From Sunxiuqinia sp965372405 (GTDB lineage Bacteria; Bacteroidota; Bacteroidia; Bacteroidales; Prolixibacteraceae): a DNA stretch of 64,000 bases. The stretch lies in NCBI GenBank assembly GCA_965372405.1, contig CBDVCE010000015.1:7914-71913 (forward strand). The letters are read 5' to 3'. How positions within the stretch are numbered: the first letter of the stretch is position 1; the number at the start of each line of letters is the position of its first letter. The notes under the pieces are model-generated. The model was given only the letters and a program-made list of their open reading frames with translations. It ran no database searches and had not been told where the DNA came from. Below are positions 10,207 to 18,904 of this stretch, one piece after another. The position numbers were made by a program, and so were the translations under genes.

Positions 10207-12570
10207 ATGATGTTTAAAGTAAAAACTTTTTTAATAACGATTTGTATGTTCTGCCTTGTGTTCTCAAGTCAGGCACAGCTTTCATTTAAAACAAACAATC
10301 TATCAATTCAACTAACCGAAAGAGGAGAGTTTGATAGTTTGTATGGCAAGAGTAGTGCGAAAGAATATTCACCAGAATCTGCAGAGAGTTTCTTATTCCA
10401 ATTAAAAATAGAAGGTGAAGTTATTGCACCTTTAAATTCTGAATATAAAAAAGGTACGATTAGTTTTAATTTTCCTAATGATATTCAGGCAAAAGTTGCA
10501 GTTAAAGAAGCTAGTAATTACCTGGCTTTCCGTTTAAAGAAGATCAGCAATTCTGATAAAATTGATGCTGTAATTTGGGGTCCTGTAGCTACAGTAATTT
10601 CTGATACAATTGGTGAATTTATTGGGGTTGTTCGGGATGCTGATTATGCAATTGGTATTCAAGCCTTAAATGCAAAAACAACAGGTGGTGTTCTTGAAAA
10701 TCCAGAAGGTACGGTTTACCAGAGAGGGACAACTGCTATTGCACAAGACTACGGTTCCAGCTTACAAGCTTTTTGTATGAACAGAAGCAAAGAGCGAAAA
10801 GTAAATGTTCGTGCATATCATACGTTTGCCGATGCTCCTGTTGGAGTAAATCCTGATGCTAGCATGATTGGTTGTGGAATTGCTCTGTTTGGTGCTAAAC
10901 CTTCAATGGCAGTTGATGTTATTGGCGAAATCGAACTTGGTGAAGGATTACCTCATCCAATGATCGATGGCGAATGGATTAAAAAATCGGATCAAACAGG
11001 TCGGGCATATATGATTGCCGGATTTACTGAAAGTAATGTGGATACTTTAATTGATTATGCAGAACGTATGGGAATGTTGTCATTATATCATGAACATCCA
11101 TTTAAAAACTGGGGGCATTTTGATTTGATTGATGAGCAATTTCCTAATGGTTTAGATGGCATGAAGAAATGTGTGGAGAAGGCTGAAAAAAAAGGAATAA
11201 GATTAGGGGTTCATACGCTTACCACCTTTATGACTACTAACGATCCTTATATTACTCCAGTTCCACATCCAAATTTAGCAATAGCAGGCGGAAGCTTTTT
11301 ATCAAAAAATATTGATGAAAATTCATTAGATATAATCGTTGATGATCCAAAATATTTCAGTCATAAAAGTTCTCTTCAGAGTATCAGAATTGGAGATGAA
11401 ATTATCAGGTATCAAAAAGTAACAGAAGAAGCACCGTATAAATTGATCGGTTGCATTAGAGGTGCTTTTGGTACGATTAAAGCGTCACATCAAAAAGGGA
11501 ATGTGGTTAATAAGCTTCAGGATCATGCTTATAAAGTTTTCTTCCCGGATTGGACATTGCAAAAGGAGATTATTGCTAATATGGCAGAATTCTTCAATAA
11601 AACTGGAGTTTCCCATATGGATTTCGATGGTCATGAAGGAGCCTATTCAACTGGAGAGGGCGACTTTTCGATGGATTATTTTGCAGAAGAATTTCAAAAT
11701 CAAATCGGTCATACCGTAGTGAATGGTTCTAGTCGTTCGAATCATTATTACTGGCATGTAAATCATTACTTAAACTGGGGCGAACCATGGTATGGTGGTT
11801 TCAGGGAGAGCCAGTCAGATGTTCGATTTAAAACACAGCCATTGCTGGAACGTAACTATATGCCTAACATGTTGGGCTGGTTTTTGTTAACTCCAACAAC
11901 TACTGTTGAGGACATTGACTGGATGATGGCTCGTGCTGCAGGTTATAATGCCGGTTATGCATTTGTAGCTAGGATAGAGGTACTTAAGAGTAATCCAAAT
12001 ACGGACGAGGTTGTTAAACAAGTTCGTGATTGGGAAGATGCTAAACGAGCTGGAGTATTTAATAAAGAACAACGAGAACGTTTAAAGAATCCAGATAACG
12101 AATTTCATTTAGAACGATTAAGTGAAAAAGAATGGGAATTACAGTCGTTCTCTAAATTTAGTTTTGAGCATGAAAACCTACTTGTTCAACCAGGACAACC
12201 AACATATACTGAATGGAATTTTGAAAATAAAGGAAAAGAGCAAGCATTTATAATTAAATTTCTTGCAAAAGGTGATGAAGGAATATTAATAAATCCAGTT
12301 CTCGAACTTGATAACTTTTATGAAATCAAATTTCCGGTAACATTAAAACCTGGTTACTCAATGGTGTATGATGGAACTGGCAAAATTCGTATCTATAATA
12401 AAAAAGGAAGATTTGTAGAAGAGGTAGAATTCAAAAGTGAGATTCCTGCAATTTCTAAAGGAAATCATTCATTTACGTTTGATGGTAGTTTTGAAGATGC
12501 TGAAGGAATGCGTGTAATGGGTACAATTAAACTTAAAGGTGATTCGGAGAAAGTAAAATCTATTAACTAA
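10207..12570 (+). CDS. Secreted 787-aa protein of unrecognised family, possible glycoside hydrolase
   Basis: A signal peptide (ICMFCLVFSSQAQ) is followed by an N-terminal beta-rich part (about 25-260) and a central part that alternates like a TIM barrel (about 270-620). In this part a conserved-looking acidic cluster MDFDGHEG lies at about 471-478, preceded by HPFKNWGHFD and followed by NHYLNWGEPWYGG. Such acidic and aromatic clusters at strand ends are typical of glycosidase active sites, but I do not recognise the family. A C-terminal beta domain (about 650-787) may be an accessory sandwich. Two Met codons at 10207 and 10210 are both possible starts. It sits between a sulfatase (34-bp gap) and a GH2 enzyme (12-bp gap), which supports a role in sulfated-glycan breakdown. 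Confidence 0.75.
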   Translation: MMFKVKTFLITICMFCLVFSSQAQLSFKTNNLSIQLTERGEFDSLYGKSSAKEYSPESAESFLFQLKIEGEVIAPLNSEYKKGTISFNFPNDIQAKVAVKEASNYLAFRLKKISNSDKIDAVIWGPVATVISDTIGEFIGVVRDADYAIGIQALNAKTTGGVLENPEGTVYQRGTTAIAQDYGSSLQAFCMNRSKERKVNVRAYHTFADAPVGVNPDASMIGCGIALFGAKPSMAVDVIGEIELGEGLPHPMIDGEWIKKSDQTGRAYMIAGFTESNVDTLIDYAERMGMLSLYHEHPFKNWGHFDLIDEQFPNGLDGMKKCVEKAEKKGIRLGVHTLTTFMTTNDPYITPVPHPNLAIAGGSFLSKNIDENSLDIIVDDPKYFSHKSSLQSIRIGDEIIRYQKVTEEAPYKLIGCIRGAFGTIKASHQKGNVVNKLQDHAYKVFFPDWTLQKEIIANMAEFFNKTGVSHMDFDGHEGAYSTGEGDFSMDYFAEEFQNQIGHTVVNGSSRSNHYYWHVNHYLNWGEPWYGGFRESQSDVRFKTQPLLERNYMPNMLGWFLLTPTTTVEDIDWMMARAAGYNAGYAFVARIEVLKSNPNTDEVVKQVRDWEDAKRAGVFNKEQRERLKNPDNEFHLERLSEKEWELQSFSKFSFEHENLLVQPGQPTYTEWNFENKGKEQAFIIKFLAKGDEGILINPVLELDNFYEIKFPVTLKPGYSMVYDGTGKIRIYNKKGRFVEEVEFKSEIPAISKGNHSFTFDGSFEDAEGMRVMGTIKLKGDSEKVKSIN

Positions 12571-12582
12571 ACCAGGCAAATA

Positions 12583-15075
12583 ATGAAACAGTTATTGACG
12601 CTTATTTTTCTATTACAGATTGTTCTCAATGGTCTTGCGATAAATTCGGAACGAGTAATAATTGATTATAATTATAATTGGAGTTTTAAACTTCTGGCAG
12701 AAGCTGAAGTTGATAATGGATTTGAGAAATCAGAATTTGATGATTCCCGTTGGAGAAATTTAGATTTACCTCATGATTGGGGGGTCGAAAAGGGATTTGA
12801 CAATGCACTGAATAATAATACTGGCTTACTACCGTGGAAAGGAATTGCCTGGTATCGAAATACTTTCAAATTGTCAGGAGAAGATGATGGTAAGCAGATT
12901 TTTATTGAGTTTGATGGAGCAATGGCTAATGCAGAAGTGTTTTGCAATGGGCAACTAGTTGGGAAATGGCCTTATGGCTACACCAGTTTTTCAATGAACT
13001 TAACTCCATATTTGAAGTATGGAGCAGACAATTCTTTAGCAGTGAAATTAAATACCAAAGAGTGGGATTCAAGATGGTATCCGGGAGCTGGTTTGTACCG
13101 TGGAGTTCGACTTGTTAAAACCAATAAAATCCATATTCCATACAACGGAATTTTTATTACAACTCCTGAAATCTCAGAAGAAGTTGGGCGGATAAGTTTA
13201 CAAGCTGATGTGCAGAATAGCTCCAATAAGTTTGAGAAATTTTCAATTGATGTTGAAGTTTTTCAGCTGATGTCAGAAGGTAAATTGGAAAAGGTTGATT
13301 CTGTTTTCAATACTGTTGAGTTGGAAATTCCTTCGGGGAAAAACCATACTGTAAGATTGGATGGCATTGTTAAGAATCCCAACAAATGGAGTCTTGAAGA
13401 AACTAATCGTTATTTGGCTAAAGTTAAGTTAAAACAAAATGGAAAAACTATTGATACATATGAAGAATCTTTTGGTTTCAGAACTATCGATTTTACAGCT
13501 CGTGATGGATTTTATTTGAATGGCAAAAGAGTTGAACTTAAGGGAGTTTGTAATCACCATGACCTGGGCCCTTTAGGTGGCGCATTTTATGTTGAGGCTG
13601 CAAAGCGTCAATTAGTTTTGTTGAAAGAAATGGGGTGTAATTCAATTCGTACCAGTCATAATCCGCCAGCACCAGAATTGTTGGATTTATGTGATGAGAT
13701 GGGTTTTTTAGTACAGGTTGAGGCTTTTGATTGCTGGAGAAAAGGGAAGCGTGAAAAAGATTACAACGTGAGTTACGATGCATGGCATGTTATGGATTTA
13801 GAATCGATGGTTAAGCGTGATCGAAACCATCCTTCTGTGGTTATGTGGTCAACAGGCAACGAAATGCCAGATCAGTGGAATAATTACCTTTCTGTAAACA
13901 TGTATAACATCGTAAAAGCTCTTGATCCAACAAGGCCGATTACGATGGGATGTAATTGGGGAGGCGCTGGAACCTCGGGCTTTCAGAAAGGTTGCGATGT
14001 ATTTGGGATTAATTATAACCTTTGGGCCTATCAACAGTATTTTGATCATACAGATAACGAATTTCGTGGGGTTCTTGCCAGCGAAACCAGCAGTTGCCTG
14101 AGTACTCGCGGCGAGTATTTCTTTCCTGTAAATGAAGGTGGTGCAAATAAAAACCTTCCTGGTCCGGGGATTTACCATATGAGTTCTTACGATGTGAATT
14201 TCCCTGGTTGGGGCTGTACTCCGGATAGACAGTTTGAAATTCTAAAAAAATTCCCTGCTATGTATGGTGAATTTGTTTGGACTGGTTTCGATTATCTGGG
14301 TGAGCCTACTCCTTATAATAACGATATTACCAATCTTCTAAATTTTCAGAACGAAAAGCAAAAAGCAGAAATGCAAAAGCGATTGGATGAGCTAGGGAAG
14401 ATTGAGGTTCCTTCAAGAAGTAGCTATTTTGGTATTATGGACTTGTGCGGATTTAAGAAAGATCGCTTCTATAATTATCAGGCACATTGGCGTCCCGATT
14501 TTCCAATGGCACATATTCTTCCACACTGGAACTGGAAAGGGCGAGAAGGTGAAGTTACTCCAGTATATGTTTATACTTCTGGCGATGAAGCTGAATTGTT
14601 CTTAAACGGGAAATCACTTGGTAGAAAGAAAAAAGGTGAATTTGAATACCGATTGAAATGGAACGATGTAAAATACAAAGCCGGAACATTAAAAGTAATC
14701 GCCTACAAAGATGGTGCAAAATGGGCTGAAGAAGAGATACAAACTACAACTAAGGCAAGTCAGATTGAATTGTCTGCAGAAACTTTTCCAGTAGATAATA
14801 AAAGTGATCTTGTTTTTGTAACTGTTGATTTGAATGATAAGAAGGGGTGCTTTGTCTCTACAGCCAATAATGAATTATCTTTTCAGGTTGAAGGAGCAAC
14901 AATTATTGCAACCGGAAATGGTGATCCAACGGATCACACACCGTTTATTAGTAATCATCGCAAAGCCTTTAATGGTAAATGCCTGATTATACTGAAGAAA
15001 AAAGACCAATCTTCACCTGTGAAACTTAAGGTGAAAAGTAAAGGAATGAAAGAGGCAACGGTAGTTGTGAAATAA
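12583..15075 (+). CDS. Glycoside hydrolase family 2 enzyme (beta-galactosidase-like)
   Basis: 830 residues with a signal peptide. Domains in order: sugar-binding jelly roll (about 30-190, with DLPHDWGVEKGF and WYRNTF), immunoglobulin-like domain (about 190-300), TIM barrel (about 305-600) and C-terminal beta domains. The acid/base lies in WSTGNE (Glu427) and the nucleophile in MYGEFVWTGFDY (Glu563), so both catalytic glutamates are present. NSIRTSHNPP and the GVCNHHDLG strand are typical of GH2 beta-galactosidases and relatives. Beta-galactosidase is most likely, but GH2 also includes beta-glucuronidases and beta-mannosidases. Last gene of the locus A run; its product would trim the non-reducing end of oligosaccharides in the periplasm. 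Confidence 0.92.
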   Translation: MKQLLTLIFLLQIVLNGLAINSERVIIDYNYNWSFKLLAEAEVDNGFEKSEFDDSRWRNLDLPHDWGVEKGFDNALNNNTGLLPWKGIAWYRNTFKLSGEDDGKQIFIEFDGAMANAEVFCNGQLVGKWPYGYTSFSMNLTPYLKYGADNSLAVKLNTKEWDSRWYPGAGLYRGVRLVKTNKIHIPYNGIFITTPEISEEVGRISLQADVQNSSNKFEKFSIDVEVFQLMSEGKLEKVDSVFNTVELEIPSGKNHTVRLDGIVKNPNKWSLEETNRYLAKVKLKQNGKTIDTYEESFGFRTIDFTARDGFYLNGKRVELKGVCNHHDLGPLGGAFYVEAAKRQLVLLKEMGCNSIRTSHNPPAPELLDLCDEMGFLVQVEAFDCWRKGKREKDYNVSYDAWHVMDLESMVKRDRNHPSVVMWSTGNEMPDQWNNYLSVNMYNIVKALDPTRPITMGCNWGGAGTSGFQKGCDVFGINYNLWAYQQYFDHTDNEFRGVLASETSSCLSTRGEYFFPVNEGGANKNLPGPGIYHMSSYDVNFPGWGCTPDRQFEILKKFPAMYGEFVWTGFDYLGEPTPYNNDITNLLNFQNEKQKAEMQKRLDELGKIEVPSRSSYFGIMDLCGFKKDRFYNYQAHWRPDFPMAHILPHWNWKGREGEVTPVYVYTSGDEAELFLNGKSLGRKKKGEFEYRLKWNDVKYKAGTLKVIAYKDGAKWAEEEIQTTTKASQIELSAETFPVDNKSDLVFVTVDLNDKKGCFVSTANNELSFQVEGATIIATGNGDPTDHTPFISNHRKAFNGKCLIILKKKDQSSPVKLKVKSKGMKEATVVVK

Positions 15076-15088
15076 TAACCTAGTCAGA

Positions 15089-15125
15089 AAATGGGGATGT
15101 CGATTTTGACATTCCCATTTGTTTT
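15089..15125. terminator. Stem-loop between convergent genes
   Basis: AAATGGGGATGTC (15089-15101) pairs with GACATTCCCATTT (15108-15120) with one G-T wobble, loop of 6 nt, followed on the plus strand by GTTTTAT. It lies 14 bp after the GH2 stop and 21 bp before the end of the convergent lipoprotein gene, so it can end transcription from the left and possibly from both sides. Confidence 0.7.
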
Positions 15126-15145
15126 ATACGTTTCAGTTCTTCCAG

Positions 15146-15424
15146 TTAACAGCATTTCTTTTTAGCACCAGCACCACTTCCTCCAAAGAAGAACATAGCC
15201 CCAAGCAAAAATCCAAAATTATACCAACCACCTGTGTTAGGGAAAGCATAAATTTCATAATCAGTAAACAGACTGATTATAAAACTGAATAGAATAATAA
15301 AACCATGAAATAATCCAGAGAAAAAGTCCGGAGGATCAATTGCAATTCCTGCTGATTGTGTAGCGCAGGCCGTGAGAAAGAACATGAAAATGATTCCTAA
15401 AAGAAGTTTAATGTTGTGTCTCAT
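15146..15424 (-). CDS. Small predicted lipoprotein with hydrophobic segments and Cys-Cys end
   Basis: 92 residues. The N-terminus is a lipoprotein signal (FMFFLTAC, Cys20). A hydrophobic stretch around 36-52 (FHGFIILFSFIISLF) and a second around 70-82 (FGFLLGAMFFFGG) follow, then a glycine/lysine tail ending KKKCC. No enzymatic motif is visible and I do not recognise a function; such small membrane lipoproteins are common in Bacteroidota. It is on the same strand as the phosphotriesterase-like gene 289 bp upstream. The intervening DNA (15425-15712) holds no convincing gene. Confidence 0.65.
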   Translation of the reverse strand: MRHNIKLLLGIIFMFFLTACATQSAGIAIDPPDFFSGLFHGFIILFSFIISLFTDYEIYAFPNTGGWYNFGFLLGAMFFFGGSGAGAKKKCC

Positions 15425-15712
15425 TTTTATTGATTTTATAAAGTTAATAACCTGAGTGCGATTAATAATATTTGCACAGCTTCAGATAATTTTTTCATAT
15501 ACAATCTAAATTTTTGATTGACTATCGGGATAATCTGAGAAAATTTTGGGAAGGATATGGGGAAATTATTGAAGTCCGAAGTGGAAAATCCATAAGCACC
15601 CAATCTTTGGCTTAAAAAATCTTCAAAATAACCCGTTATTACTTCATATTTTATTAAACCAAATCTTAAGCACTTATGAATTTCTGTGTACATATTATTA
15701 ATCGAACTCAGG

Positions 15713-16708
15713 TTAATTCAAACGTTTTTTCACCGTAAAAGCTTTCGCCGGGTTTTCAATAAGCAACTGTTCAATGTCCTTGTCGGTAAAACCTTTTTCT
15801 TTTAAATTAGGAATTAGAGTTTTAAAAATAGGCGTATAAGCTTTAAATTCCTGATCAGGTTTGCTTGGATCAAACCATCCTGCATCATGAGAAATAAGAA
15901 TTTTATTCAATACATTTTGCTCTTTTAAATATAACAATACTTTTCCTTTCAATGCTTCTTTATCCCATCCATAATTATCCAATGAAACCCAACAGCCCAT
16001 TTGAGCGGCTTCAACTAGTTTTGACCAGTCTTTTTCATTGTTTGCATGTGTCCAGATAAAAGCTTCGGGTGATACCCCTTCTTCTTTTAGAATCTCTAAT
16101 TGCTGAAAGGCTCCAATCGCAGGGCCTGTGTGTGACATGATTGTTAAACCAGTTGCTTTGTGTGTAATAGCAGCTGCCCGCGCAAGAGTGGCATGAAATT
16201 CTGAAAGAGGTTTTCTGTCCACTGCGATTTTTATGAATCCGGGTTTAATTCCGGTTCCTTCAATTCCTTGTTCAAATTCAGCAATCCAAAAACGAGCAAT
16301 ATCGTTCGCTTGCATTTTCAATACATGAGAAGGAATGAATTTATTATTGAAAGCTCCATAGAATCCAGTATTAATAAGAATATTTAAACCTGTTTTTTCA
16401 GAAAGACGTTTTAAAAGTTTTACATCTCTACCTAAATAGCTTGGAGTACATTCCACAAACGATTTTACACCATACTTTTTGATTTCATTCAGGTAGGGCA
16501 GAATTTGATGAAAAGCAGAATCTTTATGGTAGCGATCAGAACTCACTTCTTCAGCTCCAATAAAATCAACCAAAACATGTTCGTGCTCCAAAGTAATCCC
16601 TAGTTCTTCTGCTTCAATTTCACCTGTTACAGTTATAATTTTGTTTTGAAATTGCGATTGGCAAGAAATCAGTAAAATAAAAAATGGGAGGAAAATCAGT
16701 TTATACAT
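15713..16708 (-). CDS. Phosphotriesterase-family metal hydrolase (lipoprotein)
   Basis: 331 residues from the ATG at 16706-16708, preferred over a Met six codons upstream because it begins a lipoprotein signal (MYKLIFLPFFILLISC). The amidohydrolase fold is shown by the HxH metal motif in LEHEHVLVDF, the expected bridging lysine in GFIKIAVDRKP, a histidine in IMSHTGPA, a second in WTHANN and the metal Asp in ISHDAGWFD. Relatives act as lactonases, aryldialkylphosphatases or on unknown esters; the substrate is not predictable. It is 54 bp downstream of the DoxX gene on the same strand and may be read through from the bufferin-like operon, but its family is not a usual member of it. Confidence 0.9.
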   Translation of the reverse strand: MYKLIFLPFFILLISCQSQFQNKIITVTGEIEAEELGITLEHEHVLVDFIGAEEVSSDRYHKDSAFHQILPYLNEIKKYGVKSFVECTPSYLGRDVKLLKRLSEKTGLNILINTGFYGAFNNKFIPSHVLKMQANDIARFWIAEFEQGIEGTGIKPGFIKIAVDRKPLSEFHATLARAAAITHKATGLTIMSHTGPAIGAFQQLEILKEEGVSPEAFIWTHANNEKDWSKLVEAAQMGCWVSLDNYGWDKEALKGKVLLYLKEQNVLNKILISHDAGWFDPSKPDQEFKAYTPIFKTLIPNLKEKGFTDKDIEQLLIENPAKAFTVKKRLN

Positions 16709-16762
16709 TACTTCTTTTTCTCCCAAAGTTAAAGAGTTATAAGATCTTGTCAGGCGTATTTG

Positions 16763-17200
16763 TTATTTTTTCTTGATTAAATAATCGATACTATATTTTC
16801 CGGCACCAAATGCCATAAGAACAAAAAGCATAAGAAAATAATAAAATGGAATCTCAAATCCATTATCACCGGCAGCAAATCCATTTCCAATATGAACAGT
16901 AAAAATTGCAACGAGCATCACCATCATTAAAGGTATAGAAATTAGTCTCGTTCCTAAACCAACAGTTAGTAAAACGACACCTGCCAGCTCTGTGGTGGTT
17001 GCCAAATAGGCATTGAGTAAAGGAAGTGGGAAGTTCATGCTGGCAAACCAATCTCCAATTGCACTAACATTTTCAATCTTATTCATGACTGGTTCATAAA
17101 AACCATAGGCTAAAACTAACCTTAAAAGGAGTAAGGCAAGGTCTTCAAGTTTTTGAACTTTTTCTGTGAATAAATTATAAATTGCTTTCATCATTGTCAA
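16763..17200 (-). CDS. DoxX-family membrane protein, HvfD-like
   Basis: 145 residues with four hydrophobic segments (about 20-40, 60-85, 88-110 and 118-135) and the DoxX pattern LLLRLVLAYGFYEP and TELAGVVLLTVGLGTRL. DoxX proteins are small quinone- or redox-linked inner-membrane proteins. In Haemophilus-type hvfABCD operons the fourth gene is a DoxX protein. Here it follows the precursor, DUF692 enzyme and DUF2063 partner on the same strand, 62 bp after the partner gene, so the same role in making or tolerating the modified peptide is likely. Confidence 0.9.
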   Translation of the reverse strand: MTMMKAIYNLFTEKVQKLEDLALLLLRLVLAYGFYEPVMNKIENVSAIGDWFASMNFPLPLLNAYLATTTELAGVVLLTVGLGTRLISIPLMMVMLVAIFTVHIGNGFAAGDNGFEIPFYYFLMLFVLMAFGAGKYSIDYLIKKK

Positions 17201-17262
17201 TATTTAGTTCATACCTATTATATTCTCTTCCAAAAGAGGCACATGTTTTTTCTATATATTTT

Positions 17263-18018
17263 CTAATTTTTGAAACCGGCAATAAAGCCTTTTTCTTTTA
17301 AGCTTTTTAGGAACTCAATTATTTTGAAACGGAGAAGGTTTTCATCATTCACTCCAAAAAAGTAGATGATGTCCACGATGATATCTTCAAGTGTTTTTTC
17401 AGCTTCAATAATCTTTTCAATTAGAAAAGTGAATAGAACTGAAAGGGTTATGAACTGGACTTTTCCGGTATCTTTTTCCCTGAATAGTAATAGGAAATAG
17501 TCTCCTTTTTGATCTTCTAAAATCTTGTTTGGATTATTAAGATGAACCGGATAGCTTAATCGAACTAACTTGTGTTCAGGATTCAGAATTATTTGATCTT
17601 TAAACCAGTCACCAATAATTATATGATTCGGATAGGAAATATCTTCCATCATGTAAATTTCAACTTCGAGCCATTCGAAATACAGGAGGTCATTTAAAAA
17701 TGGAACTTTATATCTTTCTGCAAAGTCTTGTTCCACTGCAAATTCATAAAACTCAAACGGTAATTTCCAAACCTGTGGAGTTTGACAAGCATGTTCGCTA
17801 AAGAACTGATAAGTCATTTCTTCCCATACACTTTTATCAAAAAAACTGAATGCAATTGGGTAAGCTGATTCTAAGGAATCTTTAACCACATTATAGACTA
17901 ACCTACGATAATGGGGTAGGCGACCTTCAGTAGTACCCGGAATCTCAACCATTATTCCGTCTCTGCAATACTGCGCTAACTTACTTTGATGTTGATATGT
18001 TTCAGTCTTTAATAACAT
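17263..18018 (-). CDS. bufC: DUF2063-family partner protein of a DUF692 RiPP enzyme (BufC/HvfC-like)
   Basis: 251 residues. The N-terminal helical domain matches the DUF2063 'putative DNA-binding' pattern (QHQSKLAQYCRDG, then GRLPHYRRLVYNVVKDSLESAYPIAF and the TPQVWKLPFEFYEF segment). In described bufferin, HvfA and related pathways this protein binds the precursor leader and delivers it to the DUF692 iron enzyme. The start codon overlaps the end of the DUF692 gene by 17 bp, which indicates translational coupling and supports a complex. The annotated 'DNA-binding' label for this family is historical; nothing here suggests a regulator. The C-terminal 100 residues are less conserved. Confidence 0.88.
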   Translation of the reverse strand: MLLKTETYQHQSKLAQYCRDGIMVEIPGTTEGRLPHYRRLVYNVVKDSLESAYPIAFSFFDKSVWEEMTYQFFSEHACQTPQVWKLPFEFYEFAVEQDFAERYKVPFLNDLLYFEWLEVEIYMMEDISYPNHIIIGDWFKDQIILNPEHKLVRLSYPVHLNNPNKILEDQKGDYFLLLFREKDTGKVQFITLSVLFTFLIEKIIEAEKTLEDIIVDIIYFFGVNDENLLRFKIIEFLKSLKEKGFIAGFKN

Positions 18019-18841
18019 GAGCTTTTTCCCATTTCGTGTTACAAATTGCCTTGAGCCTGTTCATCTCATTTTGCAAATCATCCAGTTCCGGAATGTTGAA
18101 ATCACGTTCCAATAAAACCGGAACCGGATTCATGCGTTCAAGTGTCCATTCAAACAGTTCATAAACCGGATCAATAATATCTTCGCCATGCGTATCAATA
18201 ATCAGGTCATCACTTATTTGGTAATGACCAGCCATATGAATGTACGCTACTTTGTCAAGAGGCATCTGGCTTAAAAAATCTTTCGCATCGTAATTATGAT
18301 TGTGTGCATTTACGTATACATTATTTACGTCGAGTAATAGCTTGCAATCAGCCTCAGAAACAATAGCATTAATAAATTCAGGTTCACTCATCTCAGCTGC
18401 TACAGGAGTATAATAGGATACGTTTTCAATGGCTATTTTCCGTTCTAAAACATCCTGAACCTCCCTGATTCTCTGAGCGATATGTTTTACTGCATCTTCA
18501 GTAAAAGGAATGGGAAGCAGATCATATAAGTGAGCGTTATCACATTTCGAATAGCTCAGGTGCTCAGAATAAATCTTTACATCGTAATTTTTAAGAAATT
18601 GCTTAACATCTTTCAAAAAGGCTTGATCAATTTCTTCAGGACTACCAATGGATAGTGATAATCCATGACAGGTTATTGGATATTTTTCGGCAACCTGGTT
18701 TAAAACTTTTTTCCAATAACCACCAATTCCCATCCAGTTTTCTGGGGCAAGTTCAACAAAACTTGGGTGGATGAGTTTTTCATCTAAAAACTCTTCACCA
18801 AAATCTTTACGAAAGCCAATTCCAACCTGTCCGTTCATCAT
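18002..18841 (-). CDS. bufB: DUF692 multinuclear non-heme iron oxidative enzyme (MNIO, BufB/HvfB-like)
   Basis: 279 residues forming a TIM barrel with the expected metal ligands: CHGLSLSIGS (His), YSEHLSYSK (Glu and His), AIENVSYY (Glu), LLLDVNNVYVNAHNH (Asp, Asn, His), IHMAGH (His), IDTHGED (Asp, His) and LLERD (Glu). MNIO enzymes use two or three irons and O2 to rearrange peptide cysteines into oxazolone-thioamides or thiooxazoles. The adjacent precursor with repeated EGKCG motifs is the predicted substrate. The gene has tandem Met codons at its start (18841 and 18838) and is 63 bp after the precursor, separated by a stem-loop. It acts in the cytoplasm before export. Confidence 0.93.
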   Translation of the reverse strand: MMNGQVGIGFRKDFGEEFLDEKLIHPSFVELAPENWMGIGGYWKKVLNQVAEKYPITCHGLSLSIGSPEEIDQAFLKDVKQFLKNYDVKIYSEHLSYSKCDNAHLYDLLPIPFTEDAVKHIAQRIREVQDVLERKIAIENVSYYTPVAAEMSEPEFINAIVSEADCKLLLDVNNVYVNAHNHNYDAKDFLSQMPLDKVAYIHMAGHYQISDDLIIDTHGEDIIDPVYELFEWTLERMNPVPVLLERDFNIPELDDLQNEMNRLKAICNTKWEKAHVIKD

Positions 18842-18864
18842 GTTAAATTTGAGTTGAAAAGAAT

Positions 18865-18889
18865 GGGCGAGGGAACTCTGTCCCTGCCC
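18865..18889 (-). terminator. Stem-loop between precursor and MNIO gene (attenuator)
   Basis: GGGC plus AGGGA (18865-18868, 18870-18874) pairs with TCCCT plus GCCC (18881-18889) around a 6-nt loop, with one bulged G. On the minus strand it is followed by ATTCTTTTC. A partial terminator at this place would give more precursor mRNA than enzyme mRNA, a usual arrangement in RiPP operons. Confidence 0.55.
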
Positions 18890-18904
18890 GAAATGGATTA
18901 AGAA

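Noticed and set aside
15436..15693. 85-codon minus-strand open frame between two lipoprotein genes
   Set aside because: No recognisable domain, atypical composition and no ribosome site; it could be a remnant but cannot be supported as a gene.
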